DNA from: Pseudaminobacter salicylatoxidans | GTDB taxonomy: Bacteria; Pseudomonadota; Alphaproteobacteria; Rhizobiales; Rhizobiaceae | Length of the DNA: 64,000 nt | Direction: 5' to 3' | Assembly: GCF_003148475.1 (NCBI RefSeq) | Contig: NZ_QGGG01000015.1 | Coordinates: 1 to 64,000, forward strand | Shown: in pieces, positions 10,127 to 19,124 of the stretch | Position numbering within the stretch: the stretch's first letter is position 1 | How the letters are laid out: every line of letters begins with the position of its first letter | Made by a program: the position numbers and the translations under genes | Notes under the pieces: model-generated | Seen by the model: only the letters and a program-made list of their open reading frames with translations | The model's database searches: none | What the model was told of the DNA's origin: nothing

Positions 10127-11146
10127 ATGACCGAATCAAAATCGATGATCCTCGGCTGTGCCGGGAAATCGCTGACGCCGGACGAGATAAGTTTCTATCG
10201 CGACGAGCGGCCGTGGGGCTTTATCCTGTTTGCCCGCAACATCGGCGAACCGGAACAGATCGGCGATCTTGTCGCCGCATTGCGCGACAGCGTCGGTCGC
10301 GTCGATGCGCCGGTGTTCATCGACCAGGAAGGCGGGCGCGTGCAACGACTGCGACCGCCGCTTGTGCCGAACTATCCGGCCGGTACGGAGATCGGCGCGC
10401 TTTACAGGCGTGACCGGGAGGCGGGACTGCGCGCGGCCTGGCTGCTGTCGCGGCTCCACGCTTTCGATCTCACGCGCTTCGGTATCACGGCCGATTGCCT
10501 GCCGGTGCTGGACGTGCCGGTCGAGGGCGCAAGCGACGTGATCGGCTCGCGCGCTTATGGCAAGGACCCCGAAACTGTCGCGGCCCTCGGCCGCCCCGCC
10601 GCCGAGGGACTGATGGCGGGTGGCATGCTGCCGGTCATGAAGCACATTCCCGGCCACGGCCGTGCGACGCTCGACACCCATCTCGCGCTGCCGACCGTCG
10701 ACGCATCGCTGGATGAATTGCGGCGGCACGATTTCGCGCCCTTCAAAGCGCTCAGCCATCTGCCCGCCGCAATGACGGCGCATGTGATCTATTCCGCTGT
10801 GGACGCGGACAATCCCGCAACCACATCAGGCAGGGTGATCGGCGAGATCGTTCGCGGCGAGATCGGGTTCGATGGGCTGCTGATCAGCGACGACACCTCC
10901 ATGAAGGCACTTTCTGGGGATTTCCCGACGAAAGCGGCTTCGATCCTTGCGGCGGGCTGCGATCTGGTCCTTCACTGCAATGGGGTCATGGAGGAAATGG
11001 CGGGCATCGCGTCGCGCACAACCGTGCTTTCAGGCAAGTCGCTGGAGCGGGCCGAGCATGCCCTGACCTTTATGAAGACGCGCGACACAGCCGACGAGGC
11101 CACGTTGCGTGCGGAATTCGCAACCTGGTTCGAGGCGGTGGCATAG
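10127..11146 (+). CDS. nagZ: Beta-N-acetylhexosaminidase NagZ (glycoside hydrolase family 3)
   Basis: 339 residues, the size of single-domain GH3 NagZ enzymes, which remove GlcNAc from anhydro-muropeptides in the cytoplasm during peptidoglycan recycling. Diagnostic motifs are KHIPGHGRATLDTH (172-185; carries the His of the mobile loop used as acid/base) and LLISDDTSMKAL, whose Asp255 is the expected nucleophile. FIDQEGGRVQR near residue 65 is also typical. The gene begins a run with scpA, scpB and tat, with about 29 bp between nagZ and scpA. Confidence 0.93.
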   Translation: MTESKSMILGCAGKSLTPDEISFYRDERPWGFILFARNIGEPEQIGDLVAALRDSVGRVDAPVFIDQEGGRVQRLRPPLVPNYPAGTEIGALYRRDREAGLRAAWLLSRLHAFDLTRFGITADCLPVLDVPVEGASDVIGSRAYGKDPETVAALGRPAAEGLMAGGMLPVMKHIPGHGRATLDTHLALPTVDASLDELRRHDFAPFKALSHLPAAMTAHVIYSAVDADNPATTSGRVIGEIVRGEIGFDGLLISDDTSMKALSGDFPTKAASILAAGCDLVLHCNGVMEEMAGIASRTTVLSGKSLERAEHALTFMKTRDTADEATLRAEFATWFEAVA

Positions 11147-11175
11147 GAACAGCGCCGGAAGGAGAAGGCACCAAC

Positions 11176-12018
11176 TTGGCGGAAGCCGCGGAAAACAAGG
11201 CCATGAAGGCCGCGCCGATGGACCGTCTGTGGACGGAGAACGAGGAAGCGCGTGGCGTCAGCGAGCCGTCGCTGCTGATCGACATCGCAGGCTTCGAAGG
11301 CCCGCTCGATCTGCTTCTGCATCTCGCCCGCAACCAGAAGGTGGATCTGTCGCGCATTTCGGTGTTGGCGCTGACCGAACAGTATCTCGCCTTCATCGAT
11401 ACCGCCCGTGCCGTGCGACTGGAGCTTGCCGCCGACTATCTGGTGATGGCGGCGTGGCTGGCCTTCCTGAAATCCAAGCTGCTGATCCCGAAGCAGCCCG
11501 ATGACGAGGGCGAGAGCGGCGAGGAAATGGCCGCCGTGCTGCAGTTCCGGCTCAAGCGACTGGAGGCCATGCGCGATGCGGCCGCGCGTCTTGTCAACCG
11601 CAACCGCCTGGGCCGCGACGTGTTTGCGCGCGGCATGCCCGAAATCGTGGTGGTGGAAAAGCGCAACGAATATTCCGCTTCGCTCTATGATCTGCTTACG
11701 GCCTATGCCGTCCAGCGCCAGCGTCAGGCCATCACCAATGTACAGATCGCCAAGCGCGGCGTGTGGTCGCTGAAACAGGCGCGTGACGTGTTGAGCCGCC
11801 TGATCGGCGAGGTCAGGGAGTGGACGGCTCTCGACCAGTTCCTGATCTCCTACATGACCACGCCGCAAGACCGTGCGACGGCGATTGCCAGTTCCTTTGC
11901 CGCGACGCTCGAACTGGTGCGCGAAGGGCATGTCGAAGTCAGGCAGCAGGATGCGTTCGCGCCGCTTTACCTGCGCAGCCGCAGCCCTGCCGCCAATGCA
12001 ACCGAAGGTGCGTCATGA
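11176..12018 (+). CDS. scpA: Segregation and condensation protein A (kleisin)
   Basis: 280-residue ScpA, the kleisin that bridges SMC heads and binds ScpB in the bacterial condensin complex. Seen: LLIDIAGFEGPLDLLLHLAR at about residues 34-53, the classic ScpA N-terminal signature, then FLKSKLLIPKQPDDEGE, and a winged-helix C-terminus. The start is a TTG at 11176 with an excellent ribosome-binding site (AAGGAGAAGG, about 9 bases upstream); ATG codons at 11203 and 11218 lack one. Its stop overlaps the scpB start by four bases (ATGA), indicating coupled translation. Confidence 0.92.
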   Translation: MAEAAENKAMKAAPMDRLWTENEEARGVSEPSLLIDIAGFEGPLDLLLHLARNQKVDLSRISVLALTEQYLAFIDTARAVRLELAADYLVMAAWLAFLKSKLLIPKQPDDEGESGEEMAAVLQFRLKRLEAMRDAAARLVNRNRLGRDVFARGMPEIVVVEKRNEYSASLYDLLTAYAVQRQRQAITNVQIAKRGVWSLKQARDVLSRLIGEVREWTALDQFLISYMTTPQDRATAIASSFAATLELVREGHVEVRQQDAFAPLYLRSRSPAANATEGAS

Positions 12019-12758
12019 GCAGCAACGGCACCAACGCAACCGTCATTTCCTTCGTATCCGGTGAAAAGGTCGATACGACCGATGAGGAAAGGACGGTCGA
12101 AAACCGCGACTTCGCTGAAATCGTTCGCATGGCAGAGGCCATCGTTTTCGCCAGCGCCGAGCCGGTCAGCGAACGGGCGTTGGCCGCGCGTCTGCCGGAA
12201 GGGGCCGACATTCCCGCCGCAATGGCGGAACTGCAGCGAATCTATTCCAGCCGGGGCGTCAATCTCGTGCGCGTGGCGGGCGCCTGGGCGTTCCGTACGG
12301 CTGGCGACCTCGCTTTCCTGATGAGCCGGGATGCGGTGCAGCAGAAGAAGCTGTCGCGCGCGGCGCTGGAGGTTCTGGCCATCATCGCCTATCACCAGCC
12401 GGTGACGCGCGCCGAAATCGAGGAAATTCGCGGCGTCGAAACCTCCAAGGGCACGCTCGATACCTTGCTTGAAACCGAATGGGTGCGCATGCGCGGGCGT
12501 CGCCGCACGCCGGGCCGCCCGGTCACCTATGGAACGACCGACAGCTTTCTCGATCATTTCGCGCTGGAGGAAATCCGCGACCTGCCGGGCATCGAGGAAC
12601 TGAAGGGGGCGGGGCTGCTTTCGGCGCGCATGCCGGCGAACTTCTCAATTCCGATGCCGCCGACCGATCCGGACGAACTGTCCGACGAGGAGGATCCGCT
12701 GACCGATGTGGATCTCGAGGAGCTTGGGCTGTTGACACCGCGCGCGCTGGATGATTGA
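12015..12758 (+). CDS. scpB: Segregation and condensation protein B
   Basis: 247-residue ScpB, the dimeric winged-helix partner of ScpA in SMC-ScpAB condensin. The core reads MAEAIVFASAEPVSERALAA, followed by LEVLAIIAYHQPVTRAEIEEI and GRPVTYGTTDSFLDHFAL, all typical of the family. The acidic C-terminal tail after the two winged helices is also usual. It starts inside the scpA stop codon (ATGA overlap). Confidence 0.93.
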   Translation: MSSNGTNATVISFVSGEKVDTTDEERTVENRDFAEIVRMAEAIVFASAEPVSERALAARLPEGADIPAAMAELQRIYSSRGVNLVRVAGAWAFRTAGDLAFLMSRDAVQQKKLSRAALEVLAIIAYHQPVTRAEIEEIRGVETSKGTLDTLLETEWVRMRGRRRTPGRPVTYGTTDSFLDHFALEEIRDLPGIEELKGAGLLSARMPANFSIPMPPTDPDELSDEEDPLTDVDLEELGLLTPRALDD

Positions 12759-13062
12759 CCAGTGGCGGGTGTATCGGGGGCTGGTTCCTGCGTGAAATTT
12801 CGTGATTGCGAGCAGACAAAAGCCGGCCCGCGCGTATATGGCGCGCAAAACATGCTGCGAATTTCGCCTTTTGTCGTAGAATTGCCGAAAGGTGCCGCTT
12901 CGATGGGCGAGGCGGTCGCGCCGCTTGGCTCATGCTGCGGCGCATTGTCCGCAAATACACGTGACATCTGGCTTTCGGCGCGCACTCTGACGTAGTTCTG
13001 TTTGAAACGCGTCGCGAAAGCGCATAGATCAGTCTCAGGAAATCGTTCGAGAGAGAGTTACC
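12759..13062 (+). other. 304-bp intergenic region between scpB and tatA
   Basis: No protein-like frame. It probably contains the promoter of the tatABC operon, since scpAB and tatABC are functionally unrelated, but no clear -35/-10 pair or terminator was recognised. Confidence 0.4.
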
Positions 13063-13290
13063 ATGGGTTCCTTTTCAATTTGGCACTGGCTCATCGTGCT
13101 GGTTGTGGTTCTGCTGCTGTTCGGCCGCGGCAAGATACCGGAACTGATGGGCGACATGGCCAAGGGCATCAAGAGCTTCAAGAAGGGCATGTCCGACGAG
13201 GACAATGACGAAAAGGCCGCCGATGCCCGCACGGTGGAGCATCGCGCCGACGAAGCCATCCAGGCTAAAGAAAAGACCAGCAAGAGCTGA
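13063..13290 (+). CDS. tatA: Sec-independent protein translocase TatA
   Basis: 75-residue TatA, the pore-forming subunit of the twin-arginine translocase that moves folded proteins across the inner membrane. The single N-terminal membrane helix (about residues 6-20, [15 protein letters not shown]) is followed directly by the hallmark [20 protein letters not shown] amphipathic helix and a charged tail. Start ATG is preceded by GAGAGAG. First gene of tatABC. Confidence 0.95.
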   Translation: MGSFSIWHWLIVLVVVLLLFGRGKIPELMGDMAKGIKSFKKGMSDEDNDEKAADARTVEHRADEAIQAKEKTSKS

Positions 13291-13320
13291 GATGCCTTTC
13301 GCTAGTCGGGTTCGATAGCC

Positions 13321-14001
13321 ATGTTTGATATCGGCTGGAGCGAGATGCTCGTCATCGCGATCGTTTTGATCGTGGTCGTCGGGCCGAAGGATTTGCCGCG
13401 TATGCTGCGCACGTTCGGTAAGACGACGGCGAAGCTGCGGGGCATGGCCGGTGATTTCCAAAGGCAGTTCAACGAGGCCCTTAAGGAAGCGGAGCTTGAT
13501 GACGTCAAGAAATCCGTCGATGAGTTGCGCGGCCTCAATCCTGCCTCGGAGATCAGGAAGCAGCTCAATCCCTTCGAGAAGGCCGCGTCCGATATCCGCT
13601 CCGGGCTCGACAATGCCTTGAAGTCGACGCCGGCGCCGCAGCCCGCCGAACCCGTAAAGGCCGGCGCCGCCGCAATGCCCGGTGTCGCCGGGCCTGATGC
13701 CATGCCTGCCGCACCGGCCTTCCCGGCGGCTTCGTCCGAACCGGCGGGAACCGCTGCCAAGCCGAAGAAAAAGGCAGCGGCCAGGAGCGGAAGCACCAAG
13801 GCTGCATCGAAGGCCGTTGACGCTTCCGCGCCCGCAAAGACGGGCGTCAAGACCAAGCCGGCCGCCGCCAAAACGGCAGCCAGCGCTTCGAAGGCCCCTG
13901 CCAAGGCAGCCGCCGACAAGCCCGCAAAACCCAAGGCAGCCGCCGCCCCCAAGGCGAAGAAAGCTGCCGCTGAAAAGACATCTGCTGGAAACGCCAAGTG
14001 A
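13321..14001 (+). CDS. tatB: Sec-independent protein translocase TatB
   Basis: 226-residue TatB, which with TatC forms the receptor for twin-arginine signal peptides. MFDIGWSEMLVIAIVLIVVVG is the usual short membrane helix, followed by GPKDLPRMLRTFGKT and a long amphipathic stretch. After about residue 100 the protein becomes an Ala/Pro/Lys-rich tail with repeated KAA and KPA motifs, common in rhizobial TatB but highly variable. It lies 30 bp after tatA, and its stop overlaps the tatC GTG start. Confidence 0.93.
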   Translation: MFDIGWSEMLVIAIVLIVVVGPKDLPRMLRTFGKTTAKLRGMAGDFQRQFNEALKEAELDDVKKSVDELRGLNPASEIRKQLNPFEKAASDIRSGLDNALKSTPAPQPAEPVKAGAAAMPGVAGPDAMPAAPAFPAASSEPAGTAAKPKKKAAARSGSTKAASKAVDASAPAKTGVKTKPAAAKTAASASKAPAKAAADKPAKPKAAAAPKAKKAAAEKTSAGNAK

Positions 14002-14864
14002 CTGATGAGCAAGACGAAATCGAGAAGTCGTCAGCGCCGCTGATCGAGCATCTTGTCGAATTGCGCCAGCGACTGATCTGGTCGCTTGGCGGATTCTTTG
14101 TGGCGTTCCTCATCTGCTTCTTCTTTGCCAAGCATCTGTTCAACCTGCTGGTCGTCCCGTTCAAATGGGCCACCGCGTGGGCCGGGCTCGACCCGCACAA
14201 GGTGGAGCTGATCTACACGGCCCCGCAGGAGTTCTTCTTCACGCAGATCAAGCTGGCCATGTTCGGCGGCATCGTGATTGCCTTTCCGCTGATTGCCGCG
14301 CAGATCTACAAATTCGTTGCGCCTGGCCTCTACAAGAACGAGCGCCGCGCCTTCCTGCCGTTCCTTATCGCTTCGCCCATCCTGTTCCTGATGGGCGCGT
14401 CGCTGGTCTATTTCTTTTTCACGCCCATGGTCATGTGGTTCTTCCTGGCCATGCAGCAGGCGGGGACGGACGACCAGGTGCAGATTTCGCTGCTGCCCAA
14501 GGTGTCGGAATATCTCAGCCTCATCATGACGCTGATCATCTCTTTCGGCCTGGTCTTCCAGTTGCCGGTGGTGACGACGCTTATGGCGCGCGTAGGACTT
14601 TTGTCCTCTCAGGCACTGGCTGACAAGCGCAAATGGGCGATCGTGCTGGCCTTCGTCGTGGCTGCCGTTCTGACGCCGCCCGATCCGGTCAGCCAGATCG
14701 GTCTTGCCCTTCCCACTATCCTTCTTTACGAGGTCTCCATCTGGGCCGCCCGGATGATCGAACGGAATCGCGAGCAGGAACGCGTGGCGAAGGAAGCTGC
14801 CGACGAAGAAGCGAACAAGAAGGCTTCGTTGTCGGAGGCTGGCGACGGCACCACGGCAAGCTGA
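13998..14864 (+). CDS. tatC: Sec-independent protein translocase TatC
   Basis: 288-residue polytopic TatC, the core receptor of the twin-arginine translocase. Visible features: LIEHLVELRQRLIWSLG at the N-terminus (conserved cytoplasmic motif before TM1), PQEFFFTQIKLAMFGG in the middle, and six hydrophobic segments ending near IWAARMIERNREQE. The start is GTG at 13998, overlapping the tatB stop (GTGA), so it is translationally coupled. A charged, Lys/Glu-rich tail follows the last helix. Confidence 0.95.
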   Translation: MTDEQDEIEKSSAPLIEHLVELRQRLIWSLGGFFVAFLICFFFAKHLFNLLVVPFKWATAWAGLDPHKVELIYTAPQEFFFTQIKLAMFGGIVIAFPLIAAQIYKFVAPGLYKNERRAFLPFLIASPILFLMGASLVYFFFTPMVMWFFLAMQQAGTDDQVQISLLPKVSEYLSLIMTLIISFGLVFQLPVVTTLMARVGLLSSQALADKRKWAIVLAFVVAAVLTPPDPVSQIGLALPTILLYEVSIWAARMIERNREQERVAKEAADEEANKKASLSEAGDGTTAS

Positions 14865-14923
14865 CCGTTTCGATCCGCTGTCGCGGCCATGTTTGAAATC
14901 ATGTTGCGACCGGATTTTTTGCC

Positions 14924-16234
14924 ATGCTCGATATCAGATGGATTCGCGAGAACCCCAAGGCCCTCGTTGATGCATTGATGAAGCGAGGTCAGTCGGCGCA
15001 ATCGGCCCAGGCGACCGTCGACGACCTGCTGCTGAAGGACGAGGAGCGCCGCGCGCATCTGGGCGAACTGCAGGTCAAGCAGGAACGCCGCAATGCCGCC
15101 TCCCGCGAGATCGGCAACGCCATGCGCAATGGCGATTCGGCGCTGGCCGAACAGCTCAAGCTCGAAGTCGCCGACATCAAGAGCTTCATCCAGAATGGCG
15201 AGGCGCGCGAACGCGAACTCGACAAGGCGCTGGATGACGCTCTGGCCGTGATGCCAAACCTGCCGCTGGAAGACGTTCCCGTCGGGACCGACGAGAAGGA
15301 CAATGTCGAGCTGCGCAAGGTGGGCGAGGTCAAACCGCGCCCGAACTGGGTGAAGGAGCATTTCGAGATCGGCGAAGCGCTTGGCTTCATGGATTTCGAG
15401 CGTGCGGCAAAGCTTTCAGGCTCACGCTTCACGGTGCTGCGCAGCCAGCTCGCGCGGCTCGAGCGTGCACTCGGTCAGTTCATGCTGGACCTGCATACGA
15501 CCGAACATGGCTACACCGAGGTTCAGGTGCCGCTTCTGGTGCGCGACGATGCGCTGTTCGGCACGGGCCAGCTTCCGAAGTTCGAGGAGGACCTGTTCTT
15601 CGTGCCGCACGGGGAAAGCCGTCTCGGCCTCATCCCCACGGCGGAAGTGCCGCTGACCAATCTGGTGCGTGAGGAAATCCTCAATCAGGAGCAGCTCCCG
15701 CTGCGCATGACGGCGCTGACGCCCTGCTTTCGCTCCGAGGCTGGATCGGCCGGGCGCGACACGCGCGGCATGCTGCGCCAGCATCAGTTCTACAAGGTCG
15801 AGCTGGTTTCCATCACCGATGCCGAAAGCTCGATTGCCGAGCACGAGCGCATGACACAATGCGCCGAAGAGGTGCTGAAGCGTCTCGGGCTGCCGTTCCG
15901 CACGGTCGTGCTGTGCACCGGCGACATGGGCTTCGGGGCGCGCAAGACCTACGACATCGAGGTCTGGCTGCCGGGCCAGAACACCTATCGCGAAATCTCC
16001 TCGTGCTCGGTCTGTGGGGATTTCCAGGCGCGTCGCATGGATGCCCGCTACCGCGTGAAGGAGGAAAAGGCGACCCGCTTCGTCCACACGCTGAACGGCT
16101 CCGGTACGGCCGTGGGCCGCGCGCTGATCGCGGTGCTGGAGAATTACCAGAACGAGGATGGCAGCGTAACCATTCCTGAAGTTCTTCGTCCTTACATGGG
16201 CGGCGCCGAGAAGATCGAAGCGAACCGTTCCTGA
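14924..16234 (+). CDS. serS: Seryl-tRNA synthetase
   Basis: 436 residues of a class II synthetase that charges tRNA-Ser (and tRNA-Sec where present). The N-terminal ~100 residues are a long antiparallel coiled-coil tRNA-binding arm (rich in E, R, Q, K). Motif 2 is [19 protein letters not shown] and motif 3 is the segment around [16 protein letters not shown]. The final residues overlap the surE start by one base (TGATG), linking the two genes in one transcript. Confidence 0.96.
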   Translation: MLDIRWIRENPKALVDALMKRGQSAQSAQATVDDLLLKDEERRAHLGELQVKQERRNAASREIGNAMRNGDSALAEQLKLEVADIKSFIQNGEARERELDKALDDALAVMPNLPLEDVPVGTDEKDNVELRKVGEVKPRPNWVKEHFEIGEALGFMDFERAAKLSGSRFTVLRSQLARLERALGQFMLDLHTTEHGYTEVQVPLLVRDDALFGTGQLPKFEEDLFFVPHGESRLGLIPTAEVPLTNLVREEILNQEQLPLRMTALTPCFRSEAGSAGRDTRGMLRQHQFYKVELVSITDAESSIAEHERMTQCAEEVLKRLGLPFRTVVLCTGDMGFGARKTYDIEVWLPGQNTYREISSCSVCGDFQARRMDARYRVKEEKATRFVHTLNGSGTAVGRALIAVLENYQNEDGSVTIPEVLRPYMGGAEKIEANRS

Positions 16235-16992
16235 TGCGTATCCTTCTGACAAATGACGACGGCATCCATGCCGAGGGCCTTGCCTGTCTGGAACGCATAG
16301 CGCGCACGATCTCGGACGATGTCTGGGTGGTCGCGCCCGAGACGGATCAGTCCGGCTTCGCGCATTCGCTGTCGATTTCGGAGCCGCTGCGCCTGCGCCA
16401 GGTGAGCGAAAAGCACTATGCGGTGCGCGGCACGCCGACCGATTGCGTCATCATGGGCGTGCGCAAGATCATGCCGGAGCCGCCGGACCTGATCCTGTCG
16501 GGTGTCAATTCCGGGGCCAACCTTGCCGACGATGTGACCTATTCGGGCACAGTTGCCGGTGCGATGGAAGGGACGCTGCTCGGCATTCGCTCGATTGCGC
16601 TCAGCCAGGCCTACAATGTGGTGGAGCAGTCCCGGCTCGTGCCATGGGAAACGGTCGAGACGCTCGCACCCGCACTTTTGAAGAAGCTGCTGGCGATCGA
16701 TCTGCCTGCTGGCGTTTTCCTGAACCTGAATTTCCCGAACTGCCTGCCGGAAGAGGTGGAAGGCCCCGTCATCACCAGCCAGGGACGGCTCGTCCATAGC
16801 CTCTGGATCGACGAACGCGCCGACGGGCGCGGCTTTCCCTATTACTGGCTGCGCTTCGGGCGCGAAGCGCCTGAACTGAAGGAAGGCACGGATATTCATG
16901 CCGTGCGCGGGCGGCGCATCTCGATCACGCCGCTCAAGCTCGATCTTACCGCCCATGAAATCCGGGATCAGTTGACGAAGGCACTGGGATGA
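16234..16992 (+). CDS. surE: 5'/3'-nucleotidase SurE
   Basis: 252-residue metal-dependent survival protein SurE, which removes phosphate from nucleoside monophosphates and short polyphosphates. The N-terminal [16 protein letters not shown] carries the Asp-Asp metal ligands; later conserved pieces are [29 protein letters not shown] and [13 protein letters not shown]. Its stop overlaps the pcm start (ATGA). The order surE-pcm-nlpD is shared with enterobacteria. Confidence 0.94.
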   Translation: MRILLTNDDGIHAEGLACLERIARTISDDVWVVAPETDQSGFAHSLSISEPLRLRQVSEKHYAVRGTPTDCVIMGVRKIMPEPPDLILSGVNSGANLADDVTYSGTVAGAMEGTLLGIRSIALSQAYNVVEQSRLVPWETVETLAPALLKKLLAIDLPAGVFLNLNFPNCLPEEVEGPVITSQGRLVHSLWIDERADGRGFPYYWLRFGREAPELKEGTDIHAVRGRRISITPLKLDLTAHEIRDQLTKALG

Positions 16993-17642
16993 ACAGCCCT
17001 TTCGATGACCGCGAAGGTTTCGCCGCCTTTCTGCTGAGGCTACGCGGCCGCGGCATCGTACCGAAGGACCTCATCGCTGCATTCGAGGCCACGCCGCGTC
17101 GCGCCTTCATCCAGCCGCAATGGCACGACCTTGCATGGTCGGAACGCATGCTGCCCATCGAATGCGGAGAGACGATGGAAGGGGCCGACCTGCAGGCCGC
17201 CGTCATCGCCGCTCTCGGGATCGAGCCGGGCAGTCGCGTGCTCGAGATCGGCACCGGCTCGGGCTATACCGCCGCCGTCATGTCGCGGCTTGCCGCGCGC
17301 GTGGTGACGGTCGATCGCTTCAAGACACTCAGCGAACAGGCCACGCAGCGTTTCGAGGCGCTTGGAATAGCCAACGCATTTGTCCGCCAGGCGGATGGTT
17401 CGAACGGCTTGCCCGGCGAGGGGCCGTTCGACCGCATCGTGGTGTGGGCGGCTTTCGAGAGCCTGCCGCGCCCCTTCGTCGATCAGCTTTCCAGCGGTGG
17501 GGTGATGGTCGCTCCCATCGGCCCCGCCGAGGGCGAGCAGCTCATGGCAAAGCTGACCAAGCTCGGCAGCCGTTTCGAACGAGAGGACATCGGCGTCGTG
17601 CGCCTGCAGCCGATGGCGCAGGGCATCGCCGCCGCGATCTGA
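16989..17642 (+). CDS. pcm: Protein-L-isoaspartate O-methyltransferase
   Basis: 217-residue PCMT-family enzyme that uses S-adenosylmethionine to methylate isoaspartyl residues and start their repair. The SAM-binding motif I is [20 protein letters not shown], preceded by [18 protein letters not shown], where the family normally has GQTISQP. Length is normal for bacterial Pcm. It starts within the surE stop codon. Confidence 0.9.
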   Translation: MNSPFDDREGFAAFLLRLRGRGIVPKDLIAAFEATPRRAFIQPQWHDLAWSERMLPIECGETMEGADLQAAVIAALGIEPGSRVLEIGTGSGYTAAVMSRLAARVVTVDRFKTLSEQATQRFEALGIANAFVRQADGSNGLPGEGPFDRIVVWAAFESLPRPFVDQLSSGGVMVAPIGPAEGEQLMAKLTKLGSRFEREDIGVVRLQPMAQGIAAAI

Positions 17643-17729
17643 CGGCCGGCCCGGATTTCCTTTCCGATGGACGATTGCACGACCGCCTCTCGAAGCCGGA
17701 GCGTCCGATCTCGCTGCTGCGCCCGCCTC

Positions 17730-17745
17730 TTAACCGACCAGTAAC
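17730..17745 (+). promoter_or_regulatory. Near-consensus CtrA box upstream of the nlpD-type gene
   Basis: TTAA, seven bases (CCGACCA), then GTAAC: one mismatch to the alphaproteobacterial CtrA site TTAA-N7-TTAAC, about 33 bases before the start codon. A second TTAAC lies at 17747-17751. Binding is an inference from the match only. Confidence 0.35.
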
Positions 17746-17778
17746 ATTAACGCGCTTTAATCATGGTCAGTTTGGTTA

Positions 17779-19032
17779 ATGGGTACGCGGGTTATTGCGA
17801 TGCGGTTCAGTATTTTGTCCAGAAACGAACGCATTTTGGTGCGCGGCGCCGCCCTTTTCGTGTTGGCCAGTGCGACTGCCGGCTGCAGTTCGCAGGTGGC
17901 GCGATTCGGCGGCATCGACGACATCTATACGGCGTCGACACCTCAATCGACGCAGGTGGCGCCAATCGCCGCCGCGCAAACCACTCCGGTGACACGCGGC
18001 GCACTGACGCCGGTTTCCTCGCAGCCGCTCCCGCCGCCGACCCAGCCCGCATCCGTTGCTTCCAGAACTGCGCTTGCCCCAGCGCCCCAGGTTGAACAGC
18101 CGCGTAGCGTCGCCGCTGCGAGGCCGCTCGAGCCGGCGCCGGAGCGGGTTGCTGACGCGCGGCCGTCGAATCCGGCAAGGGACAGCCTTCCGTCGCGGGT
18201 TCCGCAGCCGGCTCCGTCCGAAGGTCGCCTCGGCGTGCTGCCGCAGACGCCCAAGCTGAAAGAGGGGGAGAGCGGGCTTGCATCCAACGCGCCGGCCAAC
18301 AGCAACGCGCAGGCGGCATCCGCACCCGGCACCTATCGGGTGCAGGAGGGCGACACGCTGACCCGGATCGCCCGCAACCATGGCGTCACCACCACGGCGC
18401 TGAAGCAGGCAAACGGCTTGAACGATGGCATCGTCCGCATCGGACAAACCCTGCGTATTCCCACAGGCGGCGCGACTACGGTTGCCGCGGCGACGCCCGC
18501 CAAGCCTGAACCCGTGACCGCGGCCAAGGCGGAGCCCGCCAAGCCTGCGACTACGGCGCCCGAGACGGCTAAGACCGTTTCCTACACGCCGCCCAAGAAG
18601 TCCGAAAAGGTCATCGAGCAGGCAGAGCAGGTTGCCGCGATCGCGCCGGAATCGACCGGCATCGGCAAGATGCGCTGGCCGGTGCGTGGCCGCGTGATCT
18701 CGTCCTATGGCAAGGGTGGCGGCAAATCCAACGACGGCATCGACATCCAGGTGCCGGAGGGCACGTCGATCAAGGCTGCCGAAAACGGCGTCGTGATCTA
18801 CGCGGGCGACGGTCTGAAAGAATTCGGCAATACCGTTCTGGTGCGCCATGAGGATGGCCTGGTCACCGTTTACGGCCATGCCAGCCAGTTGAAGGTTTCG
18901 CGCGGCGAGAAGGTCAAGCGTGGTCAGGAAATAGCGCTGTCGGGCATGAGTGGCAGCACGGATTCGCCCAGGCTGCATTTCGAGGTGCGCAAGAACTCGA
19001 CTCCGGTCAATCCGTCCGGCTACCTTGAATAG
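17779..19032 (+). CDS. nlpD: NlpD-type lipoprotein with LysM and degenerate LytM (M23-like) domains
   Basis: 417 residues. An N-terminal signal segment ends in TAGC (Cys36), a possible lipobox with Thr at -3. After a Pro/Ala linker comes one LysM peptidoglycan-binding domain (about 185-228, YRVQEGDTLTRIARNHGV), then a C-terminal LytM/M23 domain (about 302-417). Zinc ligands are incomplete: the HxGxD motif reads NDGID (Asn318, Asp322) and HxH reads RLH (Arg398, His400), as in E. coli NlpD, which activates amidases instead of cutting peptidoglycan. So an amidase-activator role in cell separation is inferred. The surE-pcm-nlpD order supports this; rpoS is absent. An ATG at 17800 is an equally likely start. 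Confidence 0.82.
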   Translation: MGTRVIAMRFSILSRNERILVRGAALFVLASATAGCSSQVARFGGIDDIYTASTPQSTQVAPIAAAQTTPVTRGALTPVSSQPLPPPTQPASVASRTALAPAPQVEQPRSVAAARPLEPAPERVADARPSNPARDSLPSRVPQPAPSEGRLGVLPQTPKLKEGESGLASNAPANSNAQAASAPGTYRVQEGDTLTRIARNHGVTTTALKQANGLNDGIVRIGQTLRIPTGGATTVAAATPAKPEPVTAAKAEPAKPATTAPETAKTVSYTPPKKSEKVIEQAEQVAAIAPESTGIGKMRWPVRGRVISSYGKGGGKSNDGIDIQVPEGTSIKAAENGVVIYAGDGLKEFGNTVLVRHEDGLVTVYGHASQLKVSRGEKVKRGQEIALSGMSGSTDSPRLHFEVRKNSTPVNPSGYLE

Positions 19033-19051
19033 GCGGCAGAGCATGATTCCG

Positions 19052-19085
19052 AAAAAAACCCGCTCTCATGCAGGGCGGGTTTTTC
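19052..19085 (+). terminator. Rho-independent terminator after nlpD
   Basis: A-run, AACCCGC, 11-base loop, GCGGGTT and further T. It lies 20 bases after the nlpD stop and between convergent genes, so it could serve both strands. Confidence 0.8.
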
Positions 19086-19124
19086 GTTTCCGGACGGAAG
19101 GTCGAATCTCCGTTCCGGGGCGGC

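Noticed and set aside
8410-10128. 572-codon minus-strand frame opposite the SPOR gene
   Set aside because: Arg/Gly/Leu-rich reading of the complementary strand; no motif and no ribosome-binding site.
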